Below are positions 16,957-27,083 of a stretch of DNA of 64,000 nt, one piece after another. The DNA lies in contig JAJZPM010000009.1 in the NCBI GenBank assembly GCA_021811105.1, positions 1 to 64,000 on the forward strand. The letters run 5' to 3'. A model generated the notes under the pieces. It was not told the origin of the DNA and ran no database searches. It saw only the letters and a list, made by a program, of their open reading frames with translations. The translations under genes were made by a program, and so were the position numbers. The stretch's first letter is position 1. Each line of letters begins with the position of its first letter. Origin of the DNA: Nitrospirota bacterium (GTDB lineage: Bacteria; Nitrospirota; Thermodesulfovibrionia; Thermodesulfovibrionales; UBA6898).

Positions 16957-17113
16957 AAGGCGAGCATGCTGAAAAACTCCATAGAATCGGCAGCTCATTG
17001 CCTTATTTACGTAAAAGCAGACATGACTTCACGTATAGTTATAAAAAGGCATTAACCTGAGTGCCAAGCCGATTGAGGGGCCTCGACTATGGCTGTTTTT
17101 CATCACGGCGGAC
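16957..17113 (-). repeat. Inverted-repeat element, copy 2 (complete)
   Basis: About 157 bp bounded by ATGCTGAAAAACTCCATAG (about 16966-16984) and CTATGGCTGTTTTTCATCA (about 17087-17105). It shares GCCTCGACTATGGCTGTTTT with copy 1 at its right end. It fills most of the gap between the rhomboid-like and TlyA-type genes. Confidence 0.78.
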
Positions 17114-17170
17114 TCTATTTGATATGATGTTTTATAAGTGCATGGTTCATTCAGGGGCGGTAATAGCGCG

Positions 17171-17908
17171 ATGAAAAAAAGAGAAAGACTCGACAAACTT
17201 CTGGTGGATAGAGGGCTCGTAAAGAGCCGCGAACGTGCGAGGGCGCTTATCATGGAGGGCAAGGTGGTTGTCGGCGGTGTCGTAGTATCAAAGGCCGGAA
17301 GCATCGTCGACGCCGGCGGTGAACTGGTCCTGAAGGAAAGAGAAATGCCGTATGTCGGCCGGGGGGGGCTTAAACTTGAGGCGGCGCTGAGACATTTCAA
17401 TATAGACCCGCGGGGCATGGTAGCCATGGATGTCGGCTGTTCAACCGGGGGCTTTACCGACTGTCTTCTTAAAAATAATGCGAGAAAGGTATATGCTATT
17501 GACGTGGGCTACGGACAGTTCGACTGGACTCTCAGGTATGATGCAAGGATCGTATTACTCGAAAAGACTAACATACGATATCTTGAACGAGAGGCTGTCC
17601 CGGAGGTCATAGACCTGGCGGTGATAGATGTGTCGTTTATTTCACTGCTGAAGGTGCTGCCGAAAGTCGCCGAGTTCCTCAGCCCCGGAGGAAAGGTGCT
17701 CGCCCTTATCAAGCCCCAGTTCGAGGTCGGAAAGGGGATGGTCGGCAAGGGCGGTGTTGTCAGGGACGAAATGAAAAGGCTTTCGGCAGTAGAGGGAGTC
17801 AGTGAAGAGGCCGCTGCTTTGGGCTATACTGCCCTCGGAGTGTATGAATCGCCGGTGCGGGGACAAAAGGGCAATATAGAATATTTTATATACTTAGGGA
17901 GAAACTAA
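17171..17908 (+). CDS. TlyA family rRNA 2'-O-methyltransferase / hemolysin-like protein
   Basis: About 245 residues. An N-terminal S4 RNA-binding domain (RLDKLLVDRGLVKSRERA) is followed by an FtsJ/RrmJ Rossmann methyltransferase domain with the SAM-binding segment MDVGCSTGGFTDCLL and a conserved KPQFEVG segment. TlyA of mycobacteria 2'-O-methylates 16S and 23S rRNA and affects capreomycin sensitivity; members elsewhere are little studied. ATG at 17171 is preferred over 17138 since the S4 domain begins there. The downstream gene starts at the base after its stop. Confidence 0.9.
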   Translation: MKKRERLDKLLVDRGLVKSRERARALIMEGKVVVGGVVVSKAGSIVDAGGELVLKEREMPYVGRGGLKLEAALRHFNIDPRGMVAMDVGCSTGGFTDCLLKNNARKVYAIDVGYGQFDWTLRYDARIVLLEKTNIRYLEREAVPEVIDLAVIDVSFISLLKVLPKVAEFLSPGGKVLALIKPQFEVGKGMVGKGGVVRDEMKRLSAVEGVSEEAAALGYTALGVYESPVRGQKGNIEYFIYLGRN

Positions 17909-18595
17909 ATGGAAGAGACGCCAAAACTGATCGGGTTTGATTATGCGACCGCCTCTGTTGAGATCCTGGAGATTCTGTTGGAAGATACATCGGAGCCGGA
18001 TGTGTTCGACGAGGTCGCGAAGGCCAATCTGCATCGGCCGGAAGTTCTGAGACTCGTGATCGAGAATCCGGATACTCCCGGGGAGGTAAGGGCATATGTC
18101 GAGGAACGTCTGAGTTTGCCGGCCAGGGCGAGCCTCGCGATGGTGAAGGTCGAAAAGGCGAGAGAGACGGTGGAAACGAGGGGCGAGAGCCTGACGACGA
18201 AAATTCAGAAGCTGACCATCTCGGCCCGAATCCAGCTTGCCCTGAAAGGCGGCAGAGAGATCAGGGGAATCCTGGCGCGGGACACGAACAAGGAGGTAAT
18301 GCTCAGCGTTCTGGAGAACGGAAAGATCACGGAATCGGAGATCGAGACGATCGCCCGGTCGAGGCAGACTCTGGAAGAGGCGCTGAGAAGGATCGCCAGG
18401 AACAGGGAGTGGATGCGGAAATATGCGATTGTGCATGCGCTCGTGACCAACCCCAAGACGCCGGCGGGCATCGCGGTCAGCTATGTGAGTGATTTAAAGA
18501 CGAAAGATCTAGTGATTCTTGAGAGGAACAAGAATCTCGCGGAAGCGGTCCGGAGCGCGGCCAAGAAACTGCTGCACGCAAGAAAGCCAAAGTAG
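17909..18595 (+). CDS. Conserved hypothetical, helical repeat-like
   Basis: A 228-residue, highly charged soluble protein without signal peptide or membrane helix. Repeated short helices such as HRPEVLRLVIENPDTPGEVRAY and MRKYAIVHALVTNPKTPAG look like HEAT or leucine-rich-variant repeats, with the recurring phrase [EV]NP[DK]TP. No catalytic motif. ATG directly follows the TlyA-type stop (TAAATG), so the two are probably cotranscribed. Function not known. Confidence 0.78.
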   Translation: MEETPKLIGFDYATASVEILEILLEDTSEPDVFDEVAKANLHRPEVLRLVIENPDTPGEVRAYVEERLSLPARASLAMVKVEKARETVETRGESLTTKIQKLTISARIQLALKGGREIRGILARDTNKEVMLSVLENGKITESEIETIARSRQTLEEALRRIARNREWMRKYAIVHALVTNPKTPAGIAVSYVSDLKTKDLVILERNKNLAEAVRSAAKKLLHARKPK

Positions 18596-18638
18596 GGCAG
18601 GAGTATAAAAGATATTCGTGCTGCGACCGATAATGCCG

Positions 18639-20714
18639 CTATACCTTGAACTTCTGTAGTTCCTTGAGGAGGTGGAGGGCCTCTTCTTTCAGAGAACCGA
18701 TCACCGTATTCATCTCGTCCCCCGAACGTATCAGCTTGTCCGAAGTAGAATGGATCTTCTCTATAGACTCGACGATGGCGATGCTCTTCTCTTTCTGCTT
18801 GCCCGTGGCGGCGGCTATCTGGGCGGCCTGACGGGAGACATTTTCGATCACGATCCCTATCTGCCTGCTGCCGTCCTTCTGCTCGTTTGTCGCCATTTTC
18901 ACCTGATTCGAGAGATCTTTCACCCGTTCGGACGCCTCGACGATGAACCTGCTTCCCTTGCTCTGTTCCTGTATCGCACGGGCAATGGTTTCGGTCTGTT
19001 CCGTCATCGCCTCAACCGCGTCGATAATCTGCTTGATTACCTGCGATTCTTCGGCGGTCGCCCGCTGGATGGCCTTGGCCATTTCGGTGGAAGCCCGGGA
19101 GCTTTCCACGATCTCCCCCAGCGCGCCGTTTACGTCCCTGACCAGATGGAGACCTTTTTCAACGGTCTGAATCCCGTCGGTTGCCATCATGATGCTCGAT
19201 TTTGTCACGTCCTGGACGGATTTGATGAGAGAGGCAATTTCGTTGGTCGAGACGGAGGCCCTCTCTGCGAGGTTTTTTATCTCGTCGGCAACGATCGAAA
19301 AACCTTTTCCATGCTCTCCTGCCTTCGATGCGAGTATGGCGGCATTGAGGGCGAGGAGGTTCGTCTGGTCCGCAACGTCGTCAATCACGGTGAGTATCTT
19401 GCCTATGTCGTCGGTCCTCTTTCCGAGGAGGTTGATCACATCGGACAGGGCGACGACGCTCTTTTTGATATTTTCCATCCCCGCGAGGGCCGCGTTCGCA
19501 GCCTGCATGCCCTTGTCCGACGCGTTGACCATTACCGCCTCCGCGAGTCGGACCGAGTCGCCGGCCCGATGTTCGATGTCCCTCGTGGTGGCACTCACTT
19601 CGTCGATCGACGACGCAATTTCTTCGGACGAAGTCGAAAGGTTTTCTATGCTCGCGGCGATCTGTTTGATCGAGGATGTCATCTCCTCGATGGACGAGGC
19701 CGTGTCATGGGCGGTCTCGCTGAAGACGTTGGCGTTTTCGGCGATCCGTTCTATGGATGCGGTCATCTGCAGTATCGCCGACGAGGTGTCGCCGGCGGAT
19801 TCCGAGAGGCTGCCCGTGCTCGCGACGACCTGGGAGATAGACCCGTCCACCTCCTCGATCGCAACGGCTGTCTCCTCCACCGCCTTTTTCTGGACGTCCG
19901 CGACCGACAGTATCGACTGCGAGGAAGACGCGATGTTCGCCGTGGCCTCCGAGACGCTGCCGGTGATGCCGCCGATCTTCGAAAGCATGTCCTTAAGGTT
20001 GAAGGCCATTCTGTTGATTGCTCTGCCAAGGGACGCGACCTCATCTTCCCCCCTCACATCCACCACCGCCGTGAGATCTCCCGAAGCGATCCTGTCTGCG
20101 GTTTTTTCCATTACCAGGATGGGCCGCGTAATGAACTTCGAAATCGAAAAATAGACAAGCCCGATCGAAATGATGAAGCAGAGCAGCGAAATACCGAGTG
20201 CCCATAAGAGGAGCATATAAAGTTGCATCCTGATTGCCGCCATCTTGACGCCCACCCTAAAAGTCCCTACGGTCTTCCCCTCGGCGTTGTGCAGCGGAAA
20301 AGAGATGTCGTAATAGGAGCCTACCGCCTGAGTGAGGGGCCGATCCGACGAGAGGGCGGCGGCGGTGGCTTTGTCGGTAAGGGTTTTGCCGACCTGCCCC
20401 GGGTTGTCCCTGAACAGAACTTTTCCGTCTTTGTCAAGCACCATCGCGTACCCTACCGCCTTGTCCCTTGAGACGAACTCCTGCATTTTCTCATTGATAC
20501 CCTCCAGAGACTCGACCGGGACGCCGAGACCGAGGACCTTGTCGAGGTCTCTCTGAAGCCCCTCGCCGACCGCCTCGGTCTTCGAGAGGATCGCTTTCTT
20601 ATATTTTTCGGTCGCCACGAAGGTCAGAACGCCGGTGTTTATCGCAATAATAAAGAAGAGAATCCCCGCTGTTACCAGCACCGCCTTTTTATTGAGATTC
20701 ATTCCGGATTTCAT
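18639..20714 (-). CDS. Methyl-accepting chemotaxis protein
   Basis: A 691-residue chemoreceptor: N-terminal transmembrane helix (residues 10-32), a periplasmic sensor domain of about 130 residues (single-Cache-like, [20 protein letters not shown]...[21 protein letters not shown]), a second helix (about 165-190), HAMP (about 192-245), then a long coiled-coil cytoplasmic signalling domain. The hairpin tip reads [37 protein letters not shown]; the usual AAIEAARAGE is [10 protein letters not shown] here. Its ATG overlaps the stop of the upstream binding-protein gene (ATGA). It is the last gene of the decaheme-barrel operon, so it may steer cells toward an electron acceptor or a ligand of the binding protein. 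Confidence 0.93.
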   Translation of the reverse strand: MKSGMNLNKKAVLVTAGILFFIIAINTGVLTFVATEKYKKAILSKTEAVGEGLQRDLDKVLGLGVPVESLEGINEKMQEFVSRDKAVGYAMVLDKDGKVLFRDNPGQVGKTLTDKATAAALSSDRPLTQAVGSYYDISFPLHNAEGKTVGTFRVGVKMAAIRMQLYMLLLWALGISLLCFIISIGLVYFSISKFITRPILVMEKTADRIASGDLTAVVDVRGEDEVASLGRAINRMAFNLKDMLSKIGGITGSVSEATANIASSSQSILSVADVQKKAVEETAVAIEEVDGSISQVVASTGSLSESAGDTSSAILQMTASIERIAENANVFSETAHDTASSIEEMTSSIKQIAASIENLSTSSEEIASSIDEVSATTRDIEHRAGDSVRLAEAVMVNASDKGMQAANAALAGMENIKKSVVALSDVINLLGKRTDDIGKILTVIDDVADQTNLLALNAAILASKAGEHGKGFSIVADEIKNLAERASVSTNEIASLIKSVQDVTKSSIMMATDGIQTVEKGLHLVRDVNGALGEIVESSRASTEMAKAIQRATAEESQVIKQIIDAVEAMTEQTETIARAIQEQSKGSRFIVEASERVKDLSNQVKMATNEQKDGSRQIGIVIENVSRQAAQIAAATGKQKEKSIAIVESIEKIHSTSDKLIRSGDEMNTVIGSLKEEALHLLKELQKFKV

Positions 20715-21670
20715 TTAATAACCTTTGTCGCGGACGTCAATAATTCGAAAGGTACCTTCAGCCCCATCGCGGTGGCCTCCTTGAGGTTTATGATCATGTC
20801 GATTTTCTTGGGTTGCTCAACGGGCAGGGAGGAGGGTTTGGCCCCCTTGATCACCTTCGCCGCCATTCTTGCGGCCTCACGGCCCTGCTCGCGGGGGTCC
20901 GCCGCTATGGTGAGTATCACCCCCGATGTCTCCCCGCCTCCGATCGTGGCAGCCGCGGGAATCTTCGCTTTCCTGGCCAGCCCGATTATATTACTGACGC
21001 AGTGCATCGCCGCACACCCCGTCGTGAGGAAAAGCGCGTCTACGTTCGCGATTTTCGGGGTGTCGGTGGCCCTTCTGATATTGAACCGGACGGAGCGGAA
21101 CCCGTAGGCTGCCTCAAGCTTTTTGACTTCGCCGGCCTGCAGCAGCGTGTCCTTTTCGGCGTCATTGACCACGACGCCCAGCGTCGAGAAATTTACAATG
21201 CTCTTGAAGTTTTTGATGAGGCTTGCGACCGGCACCTTGGAACTGATGCCCGTGGCATTTTTCCCCGTTATCCCGAGGGCCTGGGGGTCGGATACCCCGG
21301 CGAAAACGATCGGGATGTCAGACGTCTCGCCCATCGCCGTTATGGTGGCCGGAGCTCCGTAAGAAATGATTACATCGGAACCGATGGCGACCAGTTTTCT
21401 TGCTGCGTTTGTCCAGGACATCGGCTCCGGGGTCGGACTCTGCAGGACGATCTCCGCGTTGCCGGGACCGAGACCTTCGGCGGCCAGGGATTCGGTGAAA
21501 CTCCTGTGGATGTCCTTATAATAGGGGATGCTGCCGGTCATGATGACACCGATCATCTTCTGGTCGGCCGAGGCCGGGCCGGAAGAAAAGATTAGGAAGA
21601 ACGCGAGGAAGAGCGACAGGATGATTTTATCGGTGATCCGATTTGTTATGTATACTTTTTTGTGTTTCAT
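20711..21670 (-). CDS. ABC-type substrate-binding protein (ABC_sub_bind family)
   Basis: About 319 residues, exported: a signal peptide (hydrophobic [20 protein letters not shown]) then a two-lobed periplasmic binding fold ([54 protein letters not shown]). This is the TrpX-like ABC_sub_bind group, whose members bind tryptophan or other small aromatic or amide ligands. No permease or ATPase lies beside it. It sits between an MtrB-like barrel and a chemoreceptor, so it may present its ligand to the receptor. ATG at 21670 avoids overlap with the preceding stop and has GGTAGGGAA upstream; 21688 is the alternative. Confidence 0.87.
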   Translation of the reverse strand: MKHKKVYITNRITDKIILSLFLAFFLIFSSGPASADQKMIGVIMTGSIPYYKDIHRSFTESLAAEGLGPGNAEIVLQSPTPEPMSWTNAARKLVAIGSDVIISYGAPATITAMGETSDIPIVFAGVSDPQALGITGKNATGISSKVPVASLIKNFKSIVNFSTLGVVVNDAEKDTLLQAGEVKKLEAAYGFRSVRFNIRRATDTPKIANVDALFLTTGCAAMHCVSNIIGLARKAKIPAAATIGGGETSGVILTIAADPREQGREAARMAAKVIKGAKPSSLPVEQPKKIDMIINLKEATAMGLKVPFELLTSATKVIK

Positions 21671-21681
21671 AGCGCGGTTCC

Positions 21682-23661
21682 CTACCATCTCTTCGAGAGC
21701 GTCAGCAGGACTACGTGGGCCTTGCCGTCCACGACGTCGTCATTCGGGTTGTCCAGGACGTCGTCAAAATCGCTGTAACGGTACTCCACGCCCATCCCTA
21801 TGCCCCCTTTAAACTGGTACTCGCCTGAAAATGAAAAGAGTAATTCCCTCGTCTTCAACTCCGCGAAAGAAGCTATAGAGACCGGTAGGAGAAGGTTGAC
21901 GTCCGTCGGATAGAAAGCGCCTCTGCCGATCGTGTAACTCACTCCCGCATTGAGCGTTATATTATTTTTCGGAAGATAATTAATGTCAAGCGCATAATTG
22001 TGCATGAGATCCGCGTTCGGTACAAGGGGGTCTATACGGGGCACTCCAGTGATGTCATCGTAGACGATGTCCTGGCGCGTCTTATTGTGCGCATAAGCAT
22101 AGCTTGCCGTGAACGACAGGTCGTTCATCAGGAGATACGTCAAACTCCCCAGCAGCCTGTCTCTGTTGACCTCCCGGTCCCGGGCAGCGAGCGTGTCGGT
22201 AAAATGAAGGTCATCCCTCCGTTTGTTGGCGATCGCGAAACTTACGAGGGCGGTCACCTTCGGGTGGGGCGAGACAGAGACCGACACTTTCCCCTCGTCC
22301 GAACGATCAGGCTCCGTATTGTATGCCGGATCATAGTTGAACTTGTGCGTGTACCCGGCCCTCACGTATACGCCTTTTATGACCCTCAGGTCGGCGGAAA
22401 GGGAGGCAACATTTTTTTCGGTGTGTTCGGGGAGGTCCCATTCGAGCGACACGCTTCTGCGTATATTTTCGTAGGAGTATTCGCCTTTCACCGTCACCCC
22501 TGTCGTGAGACGGTATCTGATGACTGCCGAGGCTCTGTCCGTTACCGAGGATATAGAGGGCTCGACGGCATAAGTATAGGAATTCAGCGGGTTTGTCCTG
22601 TCCGCGATCGTGACCGTGTCGGGGTTGTCGATATCGGATTCCCTGTGACGGTACTTCAGAAAAAACGCCAGCCGAGGGGACTCGATCCACGATATCTCGC
22701 CAGCCCCGATGAAATAGTCGGCCTTCGCGCCGCTGTCACTGTTTTCCCTGTCTATCATGGAAAGGGTTGCCGATGCCACGAGGCTGCCGGTATATGAGGT
22801 ATGAATCTTCAGGGTATTCGAGGACCCCTTGAGGTCCGGGACGAGGTTATGCGGGTATTCTCCAGCGGCCCTTACCGCGGAAGCGGAATAAAAGTCATAA
22901 AGGACCTTGTCTGCTTCCTCCTTGAACCTCTTTTCACCGTGGGAGATGTCCAGCTCCACCGGTCCGAGATGCGTGTTCGCGCCTATGGTCAGGTTCTTGG
23001 TGTCCTGGTCCACGTCCCTGCTCTGCGACGTCCTGACGACATTGCCTGTTGTGCCGGAGCCGAGGAGACTCCTCTGCTGCTGTGTACCGCTTCTTTCTAT
23101 GAGGCTCCCCTCGAGATAGACATGGAGCGGATAATCCGGCGTCTTGAACCTGAGAAAAACGTTTGTCATGCCGAAACGTATCCCGTACTTCTCATTAGCA
23201 TCCCTGACGTCCACACCGGGAGAAGGGGTGGACGGGTCCAGGTCGATCAGCCTCACGTTTTCGAGATTATGGAACAGGGAGCTTTCGATTGTCCTGAAGC
23301 GGACGATGTCTTTATACATGTAGGTCAGGTCGCCGAAGTAGTCCTTCTCGTTCCTGACATCGAGGTCAAGATGGAGCCTGTTCGGAAACGAAAACATGCG
23401 CAGTTTGCCGCCGAGTACGACCGAGTCGTGGAGGTACTCATACTCTTCCGCCCGCCGGGAGCCTTCGCTGCTCACAAAGCGGTATCCCCCAGAGACCCAT
23501 ATCTCGGGTTTTATGCTCGGGAAAGTGTACGTTTCTTCCTGCGGGAGGGCCTCGTCGTCGCCGCTCTGCGCCGCTGTGTCGCTCCCGACCTCCTCGGCAA
23601 AGGCCCTGCCTCCAAAAAACATTATCGAGATACAGAGCAATGTGTAAAATAATTTTCTCAT
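21682..23661 (-). CDS. MtrB/PioB-like outer-membrane beta-barrel of a porin-cytochrome conduit
   Basis: About 659 residues. The chosen ATG gives a clean signal peptide (MRKLFYTLLCISIMFFGGRAFA) and a GGGGGAC site; the longer frame to 23814 runs into the upstream gene. The mature protein is rich in alternating aromatic/hydrophobic beta strands (VFLRFKTPDYPLHVYLEGSLIE; SLTYLLMNDLSFTASYAYAHN) and ends in LLTLSKRW, a typical terminal strand with C-terminal aromatic residue for BAM recognition. Directly upstream, 11 bases away, is a decaheme cytochrome, the pairing found in MtrAB, PioAB and DmsEF. It likely sheathes the cytochrome across the outer membrane. No N-terminal CxxC was seen. Confidence 0.82.
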   Translation of the reverse strand: MRKLFYTLLCISIMFFGGRAFAEEVGSDTAAQSGDDEALPQEETYTFPSIKPEIWVSGGYRFVSSEGSRRAEEYEYLHDSVVLGGKLRMFSFPNRLHLDLDVRNEKDYFGDLTYMYKDIVRFRTIESSLFHNLENVRLIDLDPSTPSPGVDVRDANEKYGIRFGMTNVFLRFKTPDYPLHVYLEGSLIERSGTQQQRSLLGSGTTGNVVRTSQSRDVDQDTKNLTIGANTHLGPVELDISHGEKRFKEEADKVLYDFYSASAVRAAGEYPHNLVPDLKGSSNTLKIHTSYTGSLVASATLSMIDRENSDSGAKADYFIGAGEISWIESPRLAFFLKYRHRESDIDNPDTVTIADRTNPLNSYTYAVEPSISSVTDRASAVIRYRLTTGVTVKGEYSYENIRRSVSLEWDLPEHTEKNVASLSADLRVIKGVYVRAGYTHKFNYDPAYNTEPDRSDEGKVSVSVSPHPKVTALVSFAIANKRRDDLHFTDTLAARDREVNRDRLLGSLTYLLMNDLSFTASYAYAHNKTRQDIVYDDITGVPRIDPLVPNADLMHNYALDINYLPKNNITLNAGVSYTIGRGAFYPTDVNLLLPVSIASFAELKTRELLFSFSGEYQFKGGIGMGVEYRYSDFDDVLDNPNDDVVDGKAHVVLLTLSKRW

Positions 23662-23672
23662 CGCTTGTCCCC

Positions 23673-24671
23673 CTATTGCGTGAGCCTTCTTCTCCCTGTC
23701 GGAGAAGGAAGGTCGGTCCCGTGTATCTGAGAGTGGCAGTCCGTACACCTGGTGTAAAACGCACCTTTTGACTCTGCGGACGAGGTGCTCGATGTCCGGT
23801 GACCCGAATGGCACTGCAGACAGAGGAACGGAGCCTGCAGGGTCAGGAGGTTGTTATTCACGGAACCGTGGGCACTATGGCATGTCCTGCAGTCCTCCAT
23901 CAGGTCTGCGTGTTCGAAGACGAAAGGCCCCTCTTTCTCCGCGTGACACTGCGTGCAGGTCTCTTTGACGGTCTCTTTTCTCAGCATTTTCTCGCTTGAG
24001 GTGCCGTGCGGGTCATGGCAGCTCACGCAGAAAATCTTCTTTTCATGAATCGGGTGATGGCTCGGCAGCGCGAACTGCACCTTGGCGTCCTGATGGCAGG
24101 TCTCGCACATGCTTTCCATGTCCGCAAGCCTAACCGTCAGATCGGGTCCCGCATGTACGTTGTGGCAGTCGAAGCAGGAGACGTCGTTGATCGCATGTTC
24201 GCCGGCGTTCCAGTTATGGAGATTGAATGTCGCATTGGCGGTATGGCATTTGAGACATATCAGGGACTTCGCCTGAGCAGGAAGGTTTTTCAGGTCGATC
24301 AGGGTCCTGTAATCGCATGCGGTCTGTTTTCCTTCCTTCGCGTCCTCCGCCACCTTTTCAGGGGTGAGGCCCTCTACGGCAAGACTTCCAGGTCCGTGGC
24401 ACGATTCGCAGTCCACGAGCGGTATGCCGGACTTCTTCGACAACTGGACCCCCATTGTGCTTGCATCGAAATCGCGCCTAATCTTGTCGTGGTAGTGGCA
24501 GGCGGAAAGACAGGTGGTCGTTCCGACGTAGTTCGCGTCGAGTCTTCCGGCTATCATCCGCTCATATTCCTTCATCGGGAGGATAGCCTTGGAGGATTTA
24601 AGGGATTCGCAGCCCGCGAGATGGACGGTCGCTAAAGCGATAAAAATCAGGAGACTGCGCACAATATTCAT
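23673..24671 (-). CDS. Decaheme MtrA/DmsE-like c-type cytochrome lipoprotein
   Basis: About 332 residues. A lipoprotein signal (LATVHLAGC, lipobox LAGC) begins at the chosen ATG, which has GGAGGGAAGC upstream. Nine CxxCH sites are visible (CESCH, CLKCH, CFDCH, CETCH, CVSCH, CTQCH, CRTCH, CLQCH, CTDCH) plus one CxxxCH, CLSACH, at the first position, giving ten hemes as in MtrA, DmsE and PioA. Distal ligand candidates are present as HxxH pairs (HHPIH, DPHGT, SAHGS). It should form the wire inside the barrel encoded next, carrying electrons between periplasm and cell surface. Lipidation differs from soluble MtrA. Confidence 0.92.
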   Translation of the reverse strand: MNIVRSLLIFIALATVHLAGCESLKSSKAILPMKEYERMIAGRLDANYVGTTTCLSACHYHDKIRRDFDASTMGVQLSKKSGIPLVDCESCHGPGSLAVEGLTPEKVAEDAKEGKQTACDYRTLIDLKNLPAQAKSLICLKCHTANATFNLHNWNAGEHAINDVSCFDCHNVHAGPDLTVRLADMESMCETCHQDAKVQFALPSHHPIHEKKIFCVSCHDPHGTSSEKMLRKETVKETCTQCHAEKEGPFVFEHADLMEDCRTCHSAHGSVNNNLLTLQAPFLCLQCHSGHRTSSTSSAESKGAFYTRCTDCHSQIHGTDLPSPTGRRRLTQ

Positions 24672-24698
24672 GCTTCCCTCCTTATAATTTCGTGTACA

Positions 24699-24727
24699 AT
24701 AATAAGAATTCCTCACTTATATGTCAA
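24699..24727 (-). promoter_or_regulatory. Near-consensus sigma-70 promoter of the decaheme-barrel operon
   Basis: Read on the minus strand: TTGACA (-35, complement of 24722-24727), a 17-base spacer, then TATTAT (-10, complement of 24699-24704). Transcription would start near 24692, about 20 bases before the decaheme ATG at 24671. Five to six matches per box and ideal spacing. Confidence 0.75.
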
Positions 24728-24824
24728 TATCGTTCTGTATCGCGGGGAAACAGCCGATTTTGCTTGTGAAGTTTTGCGTTTTGAAATACGATATTCTTAA
24801 TGTCGGTGATACGGAAGGAACACA

Positions 24825-27083
24825 ATGCTCTCTAAGGAAGATATCATGAAGGTAGTCGAGGGTTTGCATGGCGACCCGTTTTCTGTCCTCGGTCCTCATA
24901 TCGTGGGCGAGGGAGGCGGGAAAAACTGCGAGGTGAGGGCCTTTCTACCCGAGGCGGCAGAGGCCTGGGTGGTGTACGAGAAGGGCCTGAAGGTTCACGC
25001 TTTTGAGAAGGTGCACGAAAAGGGGTTCTTCGCGGTCCGGCTGCCGGTCGAGAAAACTGTCTCTTATCTGGTCCGGATAAAGACATACGACGGACAGATC
25101 GTGGAGTTCAGAGACCCGTACTCCTTCGGACAGATTCTCACCGATTATGACCTCTATCTGATGGGTGAGGGAAGCCATTACAGAAAATACGAGAAACTTG
25201 GTGCGCATATCACCGAGATAGGCGGGGTGGGAGGTGTGCACTTCGCGGTCTGGGCGCCCAACGCAAAGTGCGTCAGCGTGATCGGCGATTTCAACAGATG
25301 GGACGGAAGACGCCATCCGATGCGGCTTCTCGTCGACTCGGGGATATGGGAGATTTTTGTCCCGGATATCGGCGAGGGCGAGCTTTATAAATTCGACATC
25401 AGGTCGAGGTACCACAATTACCGCGCGGTCAAGGCGGACCCTTACGGTTTTTACTTCGAGATGAGGCCCAAGAGCGCCTCAATTGTTCACGATATCAACG
25501 ATTACCGGTGGAACGACGCCTCATGGCTAAAAAAACGCGAACAGAAGAACTGGTTCGAATCCCCCATGGCGATTTACGAGGCACACCTCGGTTCCTGGAT
25601 GAGGGTGCATGAGGAAGGGGACAGGTTCCTAACCTACCGGGAACTGTCCGGCAAACTCATACCTTACGTTAAGTCGATGCGTTACACCCATATAGAGCTT
25701 CTCCCGGTATCGGAGCATCCTCTCGACGCCTCCTGGGGGTATCAAACGGTCGGGTATTTCGCGCCGACGAGCAGGTTCGGCACTCCCGAGGACTTTATGT
25801 TCTTTGTGGATTGCTGCCACGAAAACGATATCGGGGTCATTCTCGACTGGGTCCCGGCCCATTTCCCGAAAGACGGCCACGGTCTCGGCTTTTTCGACGG
25901 CACCTCACTTTACGAACATTTCGACAAGCGCCAGGGGGAGCACAGGGACTGGGGGACGCTCATCTTCAATTACGGCCGGAAAGAGGTGATGAACTTCCTG
26001 ATATCGAACGCCCTCTTCTGGATCGAAAAATATCACATCGACGGGCTGAGGGTGGACGCGGTCGCTTCGATGATCTACCTCGATTATTCGAGAAGGCCGG
26101 GCGAATGGATACCGAACAAGTACGGGGGGAACGAGAACCTGGAAGCGATCTCGTTCATCAAGAAGTTCAACGAGATCACGCACGAGTACTTTCCCGGCAT
26201 ATTGACGATCGCCGAGGAGTCTACGGCGTGGCCTGCTGTTTCGCGGCCAGTCTATCTCGGCGGACTCGGGTTCGATATGAAATGGAACATGGGATGGATG
26301 AACGACATGCTCGTATATGTTTCGAAAGATCCGGTCCACAGGAAATACCATCACAATAATCTTACCTTCAGCCTCGTCTATGCATTTTCTGAAAATTTCA
26401 TCCTCGTTATCTCCCATGACGAGGTCGTACACGGAAAGCGGTCGATGCTGAGCAAGATGCCGGGCGATGTCTGGAGGAAGTTCGCGAACCTAAGGCTTTT
26501 TTACGGGTTCATGTACGGCCACCCCGGGAAGAAACTCCTCTTTATGGGAGGTGAATTCGGGCAGTGGGACGAATGGAAGTTCGACGGGAGCCTCGACTGG
26601 CAGCTCCTTGACCGGGAAGAGCACCGCGGCCTTCAGAAGTACGTCCGCGATCTGAATGCCCTCTACGTCTCCGAACCGGCGCTCCACGAAGTGGATTTCG
26701 AGCCGGCAGGCTTCGAGTGGATCGATTTCCGCGATACGGAGAACAGTGTCGTCTCCTTTATACGCCGGGCGGAAGACCGTGACGAATATGTAGTGGTGGT
26801 CTGTAATTTCACTCCCATTCCCAGAAAGGGTTACAGGATCGGTGTACCCGAGAAATGTTTTTACCGCGAGATACTGAACAGCGATTCACAGGTATACTGG
26901 GGAAGCAACGTCGGGAATATGGGGGGAGTCGTTTCCGATCCCGTTCCCTGGCACGGCAAGGCATGCTCGGTAAAGATAGTTATCCCGCCGCTTGCGGTGG
27001 TTATCTTTAAACCCGAGCGCGAAGCCGCAGCAGAAGCCGCAGCACTTGAGTTATCGGCGCCGGACTCTCTTCCGTCAGAGTAG
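24825..27083 (+). CDS. glgB: 1,4-alpha-glucan branching enzyme
   Basis: Makes the alpha-1,6 branches of glycogen. The 752 residues fit the family: an N-terminal CBM48 pair ([33 protein letters not shown]), a GH13 barrel with region I DWVPAHFP, region [12 protein letters not shown] holding the nucleophile Asp (about residue 407), region III EEST holding the acid Glu (about 464) and region [10 protein letters not shown], then a C-terminal beta domain. ATG with GGAAGGAACAC upstream. Divergent from the cytochrome operon. Its last 223 bases overlap, on the other strand, the tail of a transpeptidase-like frame. A GH57 glucanotransferase at 49.8 kb supports glycogen metabolism. Confidence 0.96.
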   Translation: MLSKEDIMKVVEGLHGDPFSVLGPHIVGEGGGKNCEVRAFLPEAAEAWVVYEKGLKVHAFEKVHEKGFFAVRLPVEKTVSYLVRIKTYDGQIVEFRDPYSFGQILTDYDLYLMGEGSHYRKYEKLGAHITEIGGVGGVHFAVWAPNAKCVSVIGDFNRWDGRRHPMRLLVDSGIWEIFVPDIGEGELYKFDIRSRYHNYRAVKADPYGFYFEMRPKSASIVHDINDYRWNDASWLKKREQKNWFESPMAIYEAHLGSWMRVHEEGDRFLTYRELSGKLIPYVKSMRYTHIELLPVSEHPLDASWGYQTVGYFAPTSRFGTPEDFMFFVDCCHENDIGVILDWVPAHFPKDGHGLGFFDGTSLYEHFDKRQGEHRDWGTLIFNYGRKEVMNFLISNALFWIEKYHIDGLRVDAVASMIYLDYSRRPGEWIPNKYGGNENLEAISFIKKFNEITHEYFPGILTIAEESTAWPAVSRPVYLGGLGFDMKWNMGWMNDMLVYVSKDPVHRKYHHNNLTFSLVYAFSENFILVISHDEVVHGKRSMLSKMPGDVWRKFANLRLFYGFMYGHPGKKLLFMGGEFGQWDEWKFDGSLDWQLLDREEHRGLQKYVRDLNALYVSEPALHEVDFEPAGFEWIDFRDTENSVVSFIRRAEDRDEYVVVVCNFTPIPRKGYRIGVPEKCFYREILNSDSQVYWGSNVGNMGGVVSDPVPWHGKACSVKIVIPPLAVVIFKPEREAAAEAAALELSAPDSLPSE

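Noticed and set aside
18672-20207. A 511-codon open frame on the plus strand across the chemoreceptor
   Set aside because: It mirrors the chemoreceptor's coding strand and shows no protein-like pattern or ribosome site.
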